From CAWUKT01 sp963923035 (GTDB lineage Bacteria; Bacteroidota; Bacteroidia; J057; JADKCL01): DNA of 64,000 nucleotides. Of the stretch, positions 1-9,185 are shown piece by piece. How positions within the stretch are numbered: the first letter of the stretch is position 1; the number at the start of each line of letters is the position of its first letter. A program made the position numbers and the translations under genes. The stretch covers positions 62,001-126,000 of the forward strand of contig CAWUKT010000004.1 in NCBI GenBank assembly GCA_963923035.1. Reading direction: 5' to 3'. Below the pieces are notes generated by a model that ran no database searches, was not told the origin of the DNA, and was given only the letters and a program-made list of their open reading frames with translations.

Positions 1-195
1 TGCCCGGAAAGCTCCGTGCACAACATAGATCTGCTCCCGACAGGGAAAGCCCGGCTGCACCACGTACTGCTTCTTCCGAACCTGCCTGAATTGCAGGATG
101 TCCAGGTACGATTCGATCAAATCGTCGGTCAGGGGGATGGGCATCCGCTTGCGGATGCGGTTCCGGATGGTCGATATGTACTGCTCGGTATCCAT
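1..195 (-). CDS. Crp/Fnr-family transcriptional regulator, N-terminal part (cut by window edge)
   Basis: Reading the minus strand from an ATG at 195 gives 65 codons open to the window edge. The peptide starts MDTEQYISTIRNRIRK and continues through LTDDLIESYLDILQFRQVRKK to QYVVQPGFPCREQIYVVHGAFRA. This resembles the start of the cyclic-nucleotide-binding beta-barrel of the Crp/Fnr-like regulators common in Bacteroidota, where a KKKxYLLxPGxxCxxxxFVxxGxFR pattern is typical. The effector and DNA-binding domains lie outside the window, so ligand and targets cannot be judged. The Hsp70-like gene lies 93 bases away on the same strand, upstream of this gene. Family assignment rests on pattern recognition over a short stretch. 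Confidence 0.7.
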   Translation of the reverse strand, partial: MDTEQYISTIRNRIRKRMPIPLTDDLIESYLDILQFRQVRKKQYVVQPGFPCREQIYVVHGAFRA

Positions 196-288
196 GCCTG
201 AGGCCGGGGTCTAAAGATAAGCACTTCGCCCCATTCCATGCACGGAAAAACTGGACCGCTTGGCATTTCCCGGCCTCCATTTCTCCTC

Positions 289-1535
289 CTACCCCACCGC
301 AAACTTCGAATGTAGGGCCAGCCCACGCGCCACACTCGTAAAGGCATCGTTCTCCCGAATCTTCTCCTTACCGAACACCGAAGCAATTACTTCCCGGACG
401 GGAATCACCGCCGAGGAACCTCCGGTCAGAAAGACCGCATCAACAACACCGGGATCCACCTGGGTCTGTTCGAGCAGGCCCACAATGGTCTCGTTCAACT
501 TCTTCATTTGGCGGGTGATGTAGCGGGCAAATTCGGGTTGGGCGACGGTTTCGTGAATCTGGATACCGGCCTGGTCAAATTCAATGCTGGCCGTGGCCTG
601 GGCCGACAGGGCGATCTTCGCACCTTCGATGGAGCGGAACAGGGAATAGCCCAGGTTCTGCTGGATGATCTTGAGGAAGTCCCCGATTTGAGGATGGAAG
701 TGGGTCCAGCGGTGAAACTTCTCAATTTCCAGGACCGTCTGGTGGGTGTTCAATTGGAAATGGTTCTCCCAGCGGCAGAAGGTGCGGTAGTGATGGGCGG
801 AATGGGCAATAACTTTCCCCGGCCAGTCGAATCGTATTGCAGGCCGAGCCCCAGGTGCTGCACGACCTTGCCCCAGGCCAGTTCCGCGTCGAAATCATCT
901 CCGCCCACGCGCACGCCATTCGTTCCTACGATGTCCTCAAGCCGGTCCCGGTCGTCCCGATCCGGCCCCAATTGCATCAGCGTAAAGTCCGCCGTGCCTC
1001 CCCCGAAGTCCCCCACAAACACCAATTCGGGTTGGGTGATCTGGTGTTCGTAGCTGAAGGCGGCCGCAATCGGCTCCATTTGGAAAGTGATGTCAGTGAA
1101 ACCGGCAATTTCCGCTGCCTTCAGGAGTCGGGTCTGCGCCAACTCATCAGCTTCCGGATCGGGCGAAAACCGGGCGGGGCGGCCCAACACCACTTTGGTG
1201 GGCCGCTCCCCGATAATCCGGGCCGCCTTCTCCGCCAAAAAGTCCAGGTAGAGGCCCACCAGGTCCTCGGCATAATACCGCTTGCCGTTGATATAGGTCT
1301 GTTTGAAGGACTTCCGGTGCAGCACGGACTTGATGGACCGAATGAACCGCCCCTGCATCCCGGATTCCACGTATTTGCGGACGGCTTGCTGGCCGATGTG
1401 GTAAATGGGCTGGTTGGATTCTTCAAAGAAAATCACCGTGGGTTCATACTCCCCGACGACGACCTGGTCGGTCTCGGGGAAGTAGACGGCCACCGCTGAG
1501 TTGGTGGTGCCGAAGTCGATGCCTACCACGTGCAT
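289..1535 (-). pseudogene. Hsp70-family (YegD-like) chaperone with a frameshift
   Basis: Two overlapping minus-strand frames together make one Hsp70-like protein of about 415 residues. The N-terminal frame (1535 down to 750) has the phosphate-1 motif GIDFGTTNSAVAV and phosphate-2 motif GDFGGGTADF. The C-terminal frame (ending at 289) has the adenosine-type motif VFLTGGSSAVIPVREVI. The total length of 1247 bases is one short of a multiple of three. Protein similarity breaks near 795-806: after a Leu-Pro-Ile-Pro stretch the sense continues in another frame as AHHYRTFCRWENHF. A single-base deletion explains this. The size without a long substrate-binding C-terminus fits YegD-like proteins rather than DnaK. 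It may be a true pseudogene or an assembly/sequencing indel; both halves still look well conserved. Confidence 0.8.
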
Positions 1536-1703
1536 AGGTGCTGGTTGAAGAAGTTGAATGGAAAAAGGGAGTCGAAGTTGGGACGCGTAATCTCAAAATG
1601 CAAATCGGAGGGGCAAATTCTGACACTTCGGCCGGAGAGATCGGGCAGATCTTGTTTTTACTTTCCAGGGAAAAAAGAATGAGCCTCAATACACTTTCTT
1701 TTT

Positions 1704-1830
1704 GATAGTAACCTACCTAAAACACCGTACCCCGAACAAGACCTGTAATTCACATCGATATTACCATTTCAGAAATAGATAACCCATGTAACTGACAAAC
1801 CAAGTTTGTCTAACTTTAGCCCACAAAGGT
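1704..1830 (+). promoter_or_regulatory. Promoter/operator block of module A (copy 1 of a duplicated element)
   Basis: The 465-base gap 1536-2000 holds no gene but carries a block also found at 12151-12277. GATAGTAAC, followed by C and TACCTA, starts at 1704. GATAACCCAT, a 17-base spacer and TTTGTCTAACTTTAGCCCA follow. TAACTTTA at 1811-1818 resembles the Bacteroidota -7 box TAnnTTTG. The distance from GATAGTAAC to the -7-like box is 107 bases in both copies, and the leader to the ligase ATG is about 190 bases in both. The GATAGTAAC part is preceded by an imperfect inverted half (ACTTTCTTTTTGATAGT) and is a plausible HxlR-type operator; that role is inference from the nearby HxlR gene. Confidence 0.6.
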
Positions 1831-2000
1831 CCAACATACCTGTGATCAATCGGCACGGGTTCATTACTAAGAATTAAGACAGTCCCGTATTGGGATATAG
1901 CAGCAAAAAGGAAAAGCCCCCCTGTGGATCAGGGTATTGGGAATGGAGCCGTTTTTTTGGACTGGAAAGAATGAAGTGCAACGTGAACAAGAATCTGACT

Positions 2001-3503
2001 ATGAATACGTACGCGAGAATAGAGATGGATGCCCCCTTGGAGCGGGTCGCTCTGGTATTTGAAGGCCAGCAATTTTCGTACCGGGAATTGTTTGAACTGG
2101 TCAACCGGACCGCCGAGTACCTGCGTATCCAAGGCGTTGGGAACAATGACCGGGTGGTTATTCTCTTGCCCAATATCCCCGAGTTCGCGATCCTTTACCT
2201 GGCTTGCCTCAAAATAGGAGCCGTTCCGGTATCGGTGGGGATTGCGTTGACGAGTGTTGAAATCGAGAAGGTGCTTCGCGATTCCAAGTTCAAAATAGCG
2301 TTTACAGAGCAGGAATTGGCTCCTAAGTTGCAGGAGGCCTCCCAAAGTCTGAACCAGCAAGTCCATGTATTTGGGCAACATCTGGAGTTGGATTCCCTTC
2401 CCCCTCTCCCCTCCGGGAAGCCACCAATTGCAACGGTTCCCAAGACAGAGGATGACCCCGCTGCCATCCTGTATACATCAGGTACAACGGGAAGTCCCAA
2501 AGGTGTTGTATTGACCCACGGCAACATTAATTTTCATTCCGCGGCAGTCATCAAAAACACCCCCATTGGCCAGGATGACAAATCTTTGCTTTTCCTTCCC
2601 CTCTTCCATTGCTTCGGTCAAAACTATATCCTCAATGCCAATCTCCAGGCCGGGGCGACAGTTGTCCTACTCAAGCGGTATGATTTTGACACTATCCGGG
2701 AATTGGTAAAGAAACAACTGGTGACCCTCTTCTTTGCAGTCCCCACCGTTTACTACAGAATTCTGGATGCCAAGATTGCCCCGGAAACCCTCGCCTCGGT
2801 GAGGTACTTTTTCAGTGCCGCAGCGCCTCTGAAAGAAAATTTAGCCCGGGCATGGCACGCTACTTTTGGGCATCCGATTCACCAGGGATACGGGCTGACG
2901 GAATCCTCTCCCCTGGCCACCTACAATGCCATTCCGGCCTCAAAGCCCAAGTCCATTGGCCGGCCAATTGAGGGAGTCAGCATCAGGTTGCAGGACGAAA
3001 GTGGAGCGGAAGTTGGGCCGGGTGAATTGGGAGAATTTGTCATCAAGGGCCCCAATGTCATGCAGGGATATTTCAACCGGGAGGCTGAAACCGCTTTGGT
3101 TTTGAAAGACGGTTGGTTGAGGACCGGAGATGTGGGCATGTACGATGAAGACGGGGACTACTATATTCTCCAGCGCAAAAAGGAGATGATCAATGTCGCC
3201 GGGTTCAAGGTTTTGCCGTCGGAAGTTGAGGTCGTGGTTTTAAAACATGATCAAATTGACGACGTGGCCGTTTTTTCCTTGCCCGATCCAGAACGCGGAG
3301 AGGTCGTAGCGGCCTTGGTGGTTTCGAACAATGAGAAACTCAATGAAGCTGGGTTGAAGATTTACCTGGCCCCATTCCTCGCCAAATACAAGGTTCCGGA
3401 AAGGGTTTTCTTCACCGAAAAGATCGAACGGACAGATACGGGAAAGCTCAACCAGGCCAAATTATCGGAACTGTATTCGTCTGAAAAAACGCCCCTGACT
3501 TGA
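2001..3503 (+). CDS. Acyl-CoA ligase / AMP-dependent synthetase (4-coumarate-CoA-ligase-like), module A
   Basis: This 500-residue ANL-superfamily enzyme should activate a carboxylic acid as acyl-AMP and then a CoA thioester. Visible motifs are the P-loop YTSGTTGSPKGVVLTHGN, the A5 motif GYGLTESSP, the A7 motif GWLRTGDVG, and near the C-terminus ERTDTGKLNQ, whose Lys is the usual adenylation lysine. I start at the ATG at 2001 (MNTYARIE) because the paralog at 12449 starts identically; the frame is open to an ATG at 1890. No carrier protein or condensation domain follows, so a free CoA product is more likely than NRPS-type loading. With an ammonia-lyase downstream, a cinnamate- or coumarate-like acid is the natural substrate guess, though fatty acids cannot be excluded. 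Confidence 0.85.
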   Translation: MNTYARIEMDAPLERVALVFEGQQFSYRELFELVNRTAEYLRIQGVGNNDRVVILLPNIPEFAILYLACLKIGAVPVSVGIALTSVEIEKVLRDSKFKIAFTEQELAPKLQEASQSLNQQVHVFGQHLELDSLPPLPSGKPPIATVPKTEDDPAAILYTSGTTGSPKGVVLTHGNINFHSAAVIKNTPIGQDDKSLLFLPLFHCFGQNYILNANLQAGATVVLLKRYDFDTIRELVKKQLVTLFFAVPTVYYRILDAKIAPETLASVRYFFSAAAPLKENLARAWHATFGHPIHQGYGLTESSPLATYNAIPASKPKSIGRPIEGVSIRLQDESGAEVGPGELGEFVIKGPNVMQGYFNREAETALVLKDGWLRTGDVGMYDEDGDYYILQRKKEMINVAGFKVLPSEVEVVVLKHDQIDDVAVFSLPDPERGEVVAALVVSNNEKLNEAGLKIYLAPFLAKYKVPERVFFTEKIERTDTGKLNQAKLSELYSSEKTPLT

Positions 3504-3564
3504 GAGAGATTGCTCTCTGGCCCTCACCTCTGTTCGAAAAGCAATCGGGATTCAATCTGACAAT

Positions 3565-5286
3565 ATGTACTCAACCTCACCTGAAGTACCGACCAGTCCG
3601 GTACCACCGGAGCCTGCTCACCCTCCAAAACCGCCGCATTCTGTGGCTGCCACCTTGGTGAACAACTTTGAGATGCTGGGGGCCAAATTCGCCTTCGGGG
3701 TTTCGGGGGGAGAAATTGCCCCCGTCTGGGAAGCGTTGGAATATAGCAATATCGAAACGCTCCATTTCCGGCAAGAAACCCACGCCGTCTTCGCGGCCTG
3801 TGAATACAGCATCGCAACCGGCGAGCCCGTCGTGGTGTTTGTGACCGGGGGACCTGGAATCGCCAATGCCATCAACGGACTCATTGCCGCCAAACAGGAA
3901 GGCGCCCGGATCTTATTTGTGGCCCCTGCTTCGGATCCGAAGCAACGGGGCAAGTACTCCGTGCAGGAGTCGAGCCACGAACATTTCCCCAGCAACCTCT
4001 TGAGCACTTCAAGTGTATTTAACCTCTCCCTGGTCGTTGAATCTCCGGCCCAGATTTCCAATGCCATTCTACGCATCTCCAATTTGCTCAATACCCCCGG
4101 ATCCAGCGTGGCAGGCCTGTTTCTCCCTCAGAATGTGCAGAGAATGCCCTGTCCCAAATTCGACTTTCGTCTTCTCCGGGAGCCCTTGTTGGTTGCCTGC
4201 TCGGATAAGACGCTGGAACAATGTGTCGAGAAAATATCCAATCGGAAATTGCTCATTTGGGTAGGCTTTGGGGGGCGAGAATCAGCGGATTTGGTGCGGG
4301 AATTGGTCGAAAGGAGCGGCGCCCTGGTCATGTGTTCTCCGAGGGGCAAGGGGATATTTCCGGAAAAGCACCCCAATTTCATTGGGGTAACTGGCCTGGG
4401 TGGACAAGATACTGTCCAACATATCCTCCATCAATTTCAACCGGATATCTGCCCGGTTCTGGGAAGTCGATTGGGCGAGCCCACCTCTTTTTGGAACCCT
4501 TCACTGGTTCCGTGTGAAGAGATCATCCACGTGGATACCAACCCCAAGGTCTTCGGAATCAATTATCCCGACCACCAAACCCACGCCGTCCTCTCGGACA
4601 TCGGCAACTTTCTGGAGCGCTTGATTCCCCGCATTCCCCCCCAACCAGCTCCTACGTTTCCTGTACCCGGACCGGACAATATCCAGGCAGTCGAATCCTC
4701 CAAGTCATCTTCCCTGGCCCCTGCCAAGGTCATGCAGGCGCTTCAAAGGGCCATCGATGACGACGACCGAATTGCGGTGATCGCGGAATCGGGCAACTCA
4801 TTCGTCTGGGCCAACCACCTCTTACAATTCGGAAGGCCGACCTATCGAATCAGCTCGTATTACGGATCGATGGGCCACGCTACAGCAGGAGTTTTGGGGC
4901 TTTCCCTGGCCGACCCGAAGCGGAAAGCCATTGCCATTGTCGGGGATGGTGCCATGCTCATGAGCGGTACGGAACTGAGTACCGCCGTCAAATATCAAAT
5001 CAACGCTCTGTGGGTCATCCTGAATGACAGCTCCTACAATATGTGCCGACAAGGGAGTGCCCTTTCGGGGATGAAGGAAATAGACTGTGGGATCCCTCCC
5101 ACCAACTTTGTGGCCTTCGCCGAAAGCATGGGAGCCATTGGATACAGGATCGAAACGGAACAGGAGCTGTTCACTTACCTGAAACTAGGACTCGAAAGTG
5201 TCCGGCCGTGCGTGCTTGACATTGTGATCGACCGGGACGCTTTGGCACCGATTGCCGCCCGGGTCTTTTCTTTAACCATGAAATAA
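3565..5286 (+). CDS. ThDP-dependent acetolactate-synthase-like enzyme 1 (ThDP1)
   Basis: 573 residues with the three-domain layout of the acetolactate synthase/pyruvate oxidase fold. The N-terminal PYR domain carries the cofactor-activating Glu at about residue 71 in LHFRQETHAVFAACEYS. A central domain follows, then a C-terminal PP domain with GDGAMLMSG (GDG at about 460-462) and LNDSSYNM, the metal/ThDP-binding GDG...ND pair. It has Gln before the Glu where the four paralogs have His. Such enzymes form a carbanion from a 2-oxo acid and transfer the acyl unit to an acceptor. No ilvN or ilvC lies nearby, so branched-chain amino acid synthesis is unlikely. The stop overlaps the KASIII start by one base (TAATG), suggesting translational coupling. 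Confidence 0.85.
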   Translation: MYSTSPEVPTSPVPPEPAHPPKPPHSVAATLVNNFEMLGAKFAFGVSGGEIAPVWEALEYSNIETLHFRQETHAVFAACEYSIATGEPVVVFVTGGPGIANAINGLIAAKQEGARILFVAPASDPKQRGKYSVQESSHEHFPSNLLSTSSVFNLSLVVESPAQISNAILRISNLLNTPGSSVAGLFLPQNVQRMPCPKFDFRLLREPLLVACSDKTLEQCVEKISNRKLLIWVGFGGRESADLVRELVERSGALVMCSPRGKGIFPEKHPNFIGVTGLGGQDTVQHILHQFQPDICPVLGSRLGEPTSFWNPSLVPCEEIIHVDTNPKVFGINYPDHQTHAVLSDIGNFLERLIPRIPPQPAPTFPVPGPDNIQAVESSKSSSLAPAKVMQALQRAIDDDDRIAVIAESGNSFVWANHLLQFGRPTYRISSYYGSMGHATAGVLGLSLADPKRKAIAIVGDGAMLMSGTELSTAVKYQINALWVILNDSSYNMCRQGSALSGMKEIDCGIPPTNFVAFAESMGAIGYRIETEQELFTYLKLGLESVRPCVLDIVIDRDALAPIAARVFSLTMK

Positions 5287-6353
5287 TGACGGACATGAAA
5301 AATCCGATTGGGATCGCTGGTATTGCAATTGAGTTTCCGGAACAAATCAGAACCAATGATTTCTGGCGAGAAAATTATCCGGAACTGGTCGAATCAAGAA
5401 GTGCTTTGAATCCATTTTCGAGCGCCGAAGGAACTGAAAACCTGAGCAACTGGGAGGCGGCGGTTCAAAAATACAAGAGTGATCCCTTTGCCGGGGGAAA
5501 AGAGCGCAGAATCCTGAAACCGGAGGAATCGGTCGTTGATTTGGCTTGCAATGCCGTCCGAAAACTACTGCATGCCAGCCAAAAAACCCTCGATGACATC
5601 GAGATGATCATCGTCAGCTCCATGTTTCCTGAGCACATTGATGAAGGTGACTCGGCCTATATTGCCGGAGCCCTTGGCTATCAAGGCATGTGTTGGAGCC
5701 TGAATTCGATGTGCGCCTCATCCCTCATGGCACTCGAAATCGCGCACGGGCTGGTCGAATCGGGGAAGTATGAAAACATCATCGTCGTGGCCACCTGTAC
5801 CTACTCCCGCTTTTTCGATGTCAGTACAAGTTCATCCTTCATGGGGGGAGACGGAACCGGAGCTTACCTGGTCAAAAAACTCAAAGAGCAGCAGGGCGTA
5901 CTCCACTCGAAATTTTTGAATACCGCGGAAAGTAGAAGTCTGTTCTACAATGAAATTGACCTCAATATGGAGTCAAAACGGGGTATCAAATTCACCAAGG
6001 GAGCCACCGACCAGGTTACCTCTTTGACCCAAAGGTTTCTGACCGATCTTACCTCTGATTTTTTTGCCGAATCCCCCCATTCCATCGAAGAAATTGACTT
6101 TTTCATCTCCTTCAACGCCACCGCCTGGTACCGGGATTTTTTCTGTGCGGAGCTGGGGATTCCCGCCCATAAAACCATCGATGGGTATCCCCGCTACGGG
6201 AATATTTCTGCGGTCTCCATGGTTGCTGCCTTGTACCACGCCGCCGAAGAGCAAAAAATCAAAGAAGACGATCTGGTTCTGGTCTATAACCACGGATTTA
6301 CGTCGAACTCCGGCATGATCCTCATGAAATGGGGGGATGTCGCGGTGGGCTAG
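5286..6353 (+). CDS. KASIII-like thiolase-fold acyltransferase/condensing enzyme 1 (KAS1)
   Basis: 355 residues of the 3-oxoacyl-ACP synthase III-like thiolase superfamily. The nucleophilic Cys is in LNSMCASSLMAL (about C143). The Asn position of FabH-type enzymes is kept in PRYGNISAVS (about N306). Where FabH has the catalytic His in a PHQAN motif, this protein reads ISFNATAWY, so His is replaced by Phe (about F276). The glycine-rich C-terminal GGGxTWG-like motif reads YNHGFTSNSG, with a His found in every copy here. It ends in MKWGDVAVG. Coupling to ThDP1 suggests the two act together, possibly with an acyl-Cys meeting a ThDP-bound carbanion (inference). An alternative start is the ATG at 5295. 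Confidence 0.8.
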   Translation: MTDMKNPIGIAGIAIEFPEQIRTNDFWRENYPELVESRSALNPFSSAEGTENLSNWEAAVQKYKSDPFAGGKERRILKPEESVVDLACNAVRKLLHASQKTLDDIEMIIVSSMFPEHIDEGDSAYIAGALGYQGMCWSLNSMCASSLMALEIAHGLVESGKYENIIVVATCTYSRFFDVSTSSSFMGGDGTGAYLVKKLKEQQGVLHSKFLNTAESRSLFYNEIDLNMESKRGIKFTKGATDQVTSLTQRFLTDLTSDFFAESPHSIEEIDFFISFNATAWYRDFFCAELGIPAHKTIDGYPRYGNISAVSMVAALYHAAEEQKIKEDDLVLVYNHGFTSNSGMILMKWGDVAVG

Positions 6354-6418
6354 CCGGGTGACCGACCTGTAAAATCGACCAACAATTACCCATTGCTTCA
6401 ATTCCAATAGAAGGTTTG

Positions 6419-7960
6419 ATGAACAACAGCATAGCATTTGGAAAGGATAGAATTTCCATCGAGGACATTGTATCCATCTCGGAGAGAAGGAGTTCCTGCA
6501 TCCTCAGTCCTGATCCCGAATTTGCCCGGAAAATCGATCGTTCGATTCTCTTTTTGGACAAGCTATTGGCCAACCAGGGGCATATCTATGGCGTCACCAC
6601 GGGGTATGGAGACTCGGTTACAGTTCAGGTCCCTGAACCTCTCCTCGGCCAACTGTCGGTGAATCTCATCCGCTTTCTGGGCTGTGGTCTGGGGGATTTT
6701 TTTTCCAAAAAGCAGGGAAGGGCGATCATGGGCGCAAGATTGGCTTCTTTGTCGCAGGGGTACTCCGGGGTAAGCTGGGAACTTCTGGAGTTGTTGAAAG
6801 AGATGTTGGAAAAAGACATTATTCCCGTCATTCCGGAAGAGGGGTCGGTGGGGGCAAGCGGTGACCTGGCCCCTCTCTCCTATCTGGCCGGAGCCATGAT
6901 TGGAGAAAGAGAGGTCTACTGGGGAGACAAAATCATCCCCAGTTCGGAAGCATTGGCACTGGCCCATCTGGAGCCCCTCTTCCTGCGTCCCAAAGAAGGG
7001 TTGGCTTTGACAAATGGCACCGCGGTCATGACCGCGCTGGCCTGTCTGGCATTTGAACGCGCCGAGTACCTGACCAGAATTGCCAGTCGTATCACCGCCC
7101 TGACTTCCCTCGCGTTGTTCGGCAGCAGCAACCATTTTGACCGATCCTTTAACAAGGAGAAGTTGCACCCAGGACAACAGGAAGTCGCAAATTGGATTGA
7201 GAACGACCTTCATGTCAAACCACAGTCTGCTCCTCGGATCTCTAGTCGCTATCCCATCCACTCTGCTCCCCATACCATCGGAGTGCTGAGAGATTCGCTT
7301 CCATTCTTCCGAACCCTGATCGAAAATGAGCTCAACAGTGCCAATGACAATCCGATCATTGACGGGATCGGGGAACAAGTACTGCATGGGGGCCACTTCT
7401 ACGGCGGCCACATCGCGATGGCGATGGACTCAATGAAGAACTGCGTGGCCAACCTCGCCGACCTGGCCGATCGACAGTTTGCCCTGCTGTTGGATGACAA
7501 GATGGACGGCGGCCTATCCCGGAACCGTAGCGGCGGTCACCAGTCTCAAACTCCCGTGCATCACGGGCTCAAAAGCATGCGAATTGCCTGTTCAAAATGG
7601 GCGGCAGAGGCCCTCAAACTCACCATGCCCGCCAGCGTATTTTCCCGCTCCACCGAATGCCATAACCAGGACAAGGTCAGCATGGGCACCATTTCAGCCC
7701 GGGACTGCCTCCGCATCCTCCAATTGACCGAACAAGTCCTGGCCAGTACCCTGCTCGCAGCGGTACAAGGCGTCTGGACAAGAATCAAGCAGGGGAAACT
7801 CCCCACCCAAACCCTGGACCCAGCTGTGAACAGTTTCCTGGAAGAAATAGGCACTTTCTTTGATCCGCGCCAGGGAGCTCACCTCACCGACCAGGTCTTA
7901 AAGGAAACCATCACCCGAATTCAGCAACGGATATGGGTGCTTTACGGAGAAGCCAGTTAA
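6419..7960 (+). CDS. MIO-type aromatic amino acid ammonia-lyase 1 (PAL-like selectivity loop)
   Basis: 513 residues of the histidine/phenylalanine ammonia-lyase family. The autocatalytic MIO triad Ala-Ser-Gly is at about 146-148 in VGASGDLAPLSY. The catalytic Tyr loop reads IYGVTTGYGDSV, and later family motifs are ENELNSANDNPI, HGGHFYGGHIAMAMD and NQDKVSMGTISAR. The residues that steer substrate choice read Phe-Leu in NLIRFLGCG (about 86-87), as in plant phenylalanine ammonia-lyases, rather than Ser-His of histidase. I therefore favour Phe to cinnamate. No hut genes are present. I start at the ATG at 6419; the frame also has a TTG one codon earlier. An aminomutase cannot be excluded from sequence alone. 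Confidence 0.85.
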   Translation: MNNSIAFGKDRISIEDIVSISERRSSCILSPDPEFARKIDRSILFLDKLLANQGHIYGVTTGYGDSVTVQVPEPLLGQLSVNLIRFLGCGLGDFFSKKQGRAIMGARLASLSQGYSGVSWELLELLKEMLEKDIIPVIPEEGSVGASGDLAPLSYLAGAMIGEREVYWGDKIIPSSEALALAHLEPLFLRPKEGLALTNGTAVMTALACLAFERAEYLTRIASRITALTSLALFGSSNHFDRSFNKEKLHPGQQEVANWIENDLHVKPQSAPRISSRYPIHSAPHTIGVLRDSLPFFRTLIENELNSANDNPIIDGIGEQVLHGGHFYGGHIAMAMDSMKNCVANLADLADRQFALLLDDKMDGGLSRNRSGGHQSQTPVHHGLKSMRIACSKWAAEALKLTMPASVFSRSTECHNQDKVSMGTISARDCLRILQLTEQVLASTLLAAVQGVWTRIKQGKLPTQTLDPAVNSFLEEIGTFFDPRQGAHLTDQVLKETITRIQQRIWVLYGEAS

Positions 7961-8018
7961 GCGCTCCTGCCTCCCACCCGCAAGGGAACCAATTGCCACC
8001 ACCGTGACCAACTTAAAA

Positions 8019-9053
8019 ATGAGAAACATGATCCCAACCCTTGATCCAGACATCGACATTTCAACCGATGAAAGTCTGTTGTATCAAATCTTGATGGGCA
8101 ATTTGCCCCGAAATATCCTGATCCTTGCCGATGAAATTGGGCTGTTTGAGCTCATCGGCTCCCAAGGCATTTCCCAGCCAGAAATTGGTTCCGCACTGAA
8201 CATTTCCGACCGGGCCGCCAAGGCGGTTTTGTCGGTATTGCAATCCAATGGCTTCCTGCATCTCAACGACAGAACCTATTTCCTGAGCCCTGTATCCAAG
8301 AAATACCTACTCCGGGAAAGCCCGTACTATTTCGGTCCTTTTATCGAATCGGTAAAGCAAATAGGAGTTGACCAAATCGGATCCTATGAGGGAATGAAAC
8401 ACCTCATTCTTACCGGAGAACAAAAGTATCCATCGTTCGATACGTTTCATCAAGACCCGGAATACGCGGCAGCATTTACCTCTCAAATGCATACCATCAG
8501 CATGGCTCCAAGTCAATGGTGGGTTGAAAAGATCGACCTGTCCGGTGGCCTTCGGCTGTTAGACATCGCGGGAGGCAGTGGTGCCCATTCCATCTCGGCC
8601 CTGCAGCAATGGCCCGATTTGGAGGCCATCGTTCTGGATATGGAGCCGGTCTGCAAGGTGACGCGGGAATATTTTGAACGGTATGGCCTGGCCGATCGGG
8701 GAAAGACACAGGTCTACGACCTGTGGGAAAGCGAACTCCCTCCTGCCGATGCCCATTTCTTCGGCAATATTTTCCACGATTGGACCTACGAGCAGGGCAG
8801 ATTCTTGGCCCAAAAGAGCTTTGATGCGCTGGAAAAAGGAGGTCGAATCATCATCCATGAGGGATTGTATGATGATGACAAAAAAGGTCCTGCGGGCATC
8901 GCCAACTTCAACCTGGGAATGCTGCTCTCCATGGAAGGACAGCAGTACTCCGGACTGGAATTCATCAATCTGCTGACCAATATCGGTTTCCGAGACATCG
9001 AAGTCATCCCCACCAATGGATTTTGGTCCATTGTCACCGGGATCAAGCCCTGA
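8019..9053 (+). CDS. SAM-dependent O-methyltransferase 1 (COMT-like, dimerisation domain)
   Basis: About 344 residues. An N-terminal winged-helix/dimerisation domain (ILADEIGLFELI, then LNISDRAAKAVLSVLQSNGFL) is followed by a Rossmann methyltransferase domain with motif I LLDIAGGSGAHSIS and an acidic ribose contact in VLDMEPVCKV. The motif NIFHDWTYEQ carries the His used as general base in plant COMT-like enzymes, which points to O-methylation of a phenol or enol. Two paralogs lie at 28111 and 29217. I prefer the ATG at 8019; a GTG start at 8004 is also possible. It follows the ammonia-lyase by 58 bases in the same transcription unit, fitting a tailoring role on a lyase-derived aromatic product. 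Confidence 0.85.
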   Translation: MRNMIPTLDPDIDISTDESLLYQILMGNLPRNILILADEIGLFELIGSQGISQPEIGSALNISDRAAKAVLSVLQSNGFLHLNDRTYFLSPVSKKYLLRESPYYFGPFIESVKQIGVDQIGSYEGMKHLILTGEQKYPSFDTFHQDPEYAAAFTSQMHTISMAPSQWWVEKIDLSGGLRLLDIAGGSGAHSISALQQWPDLEAIVLDMEPVCKVTREYFERYGLADRGKTQVYDLWESELPPADAHFFGNIFHDWTYEQGRFLAQKSFDALEKGGRIIIHEGLYDDDKKGPAGIANFNLGMLLSMEGQQYSGLEFINLLTNIGFRDIEVIPTNGFWSIVTGIKP

Positions 9054-9185
9054 TCCAAATCAAGCTCCGAAGATTGCCACGGATAGAGCCCAATCGTACA
9101 GGAACAGGTTGAGGGAAATGAACGGGTGAACGTCTGGGGCAATCAAAAGAAAATCGAATCAACACCAACTCAAAAAGTAATCCGA

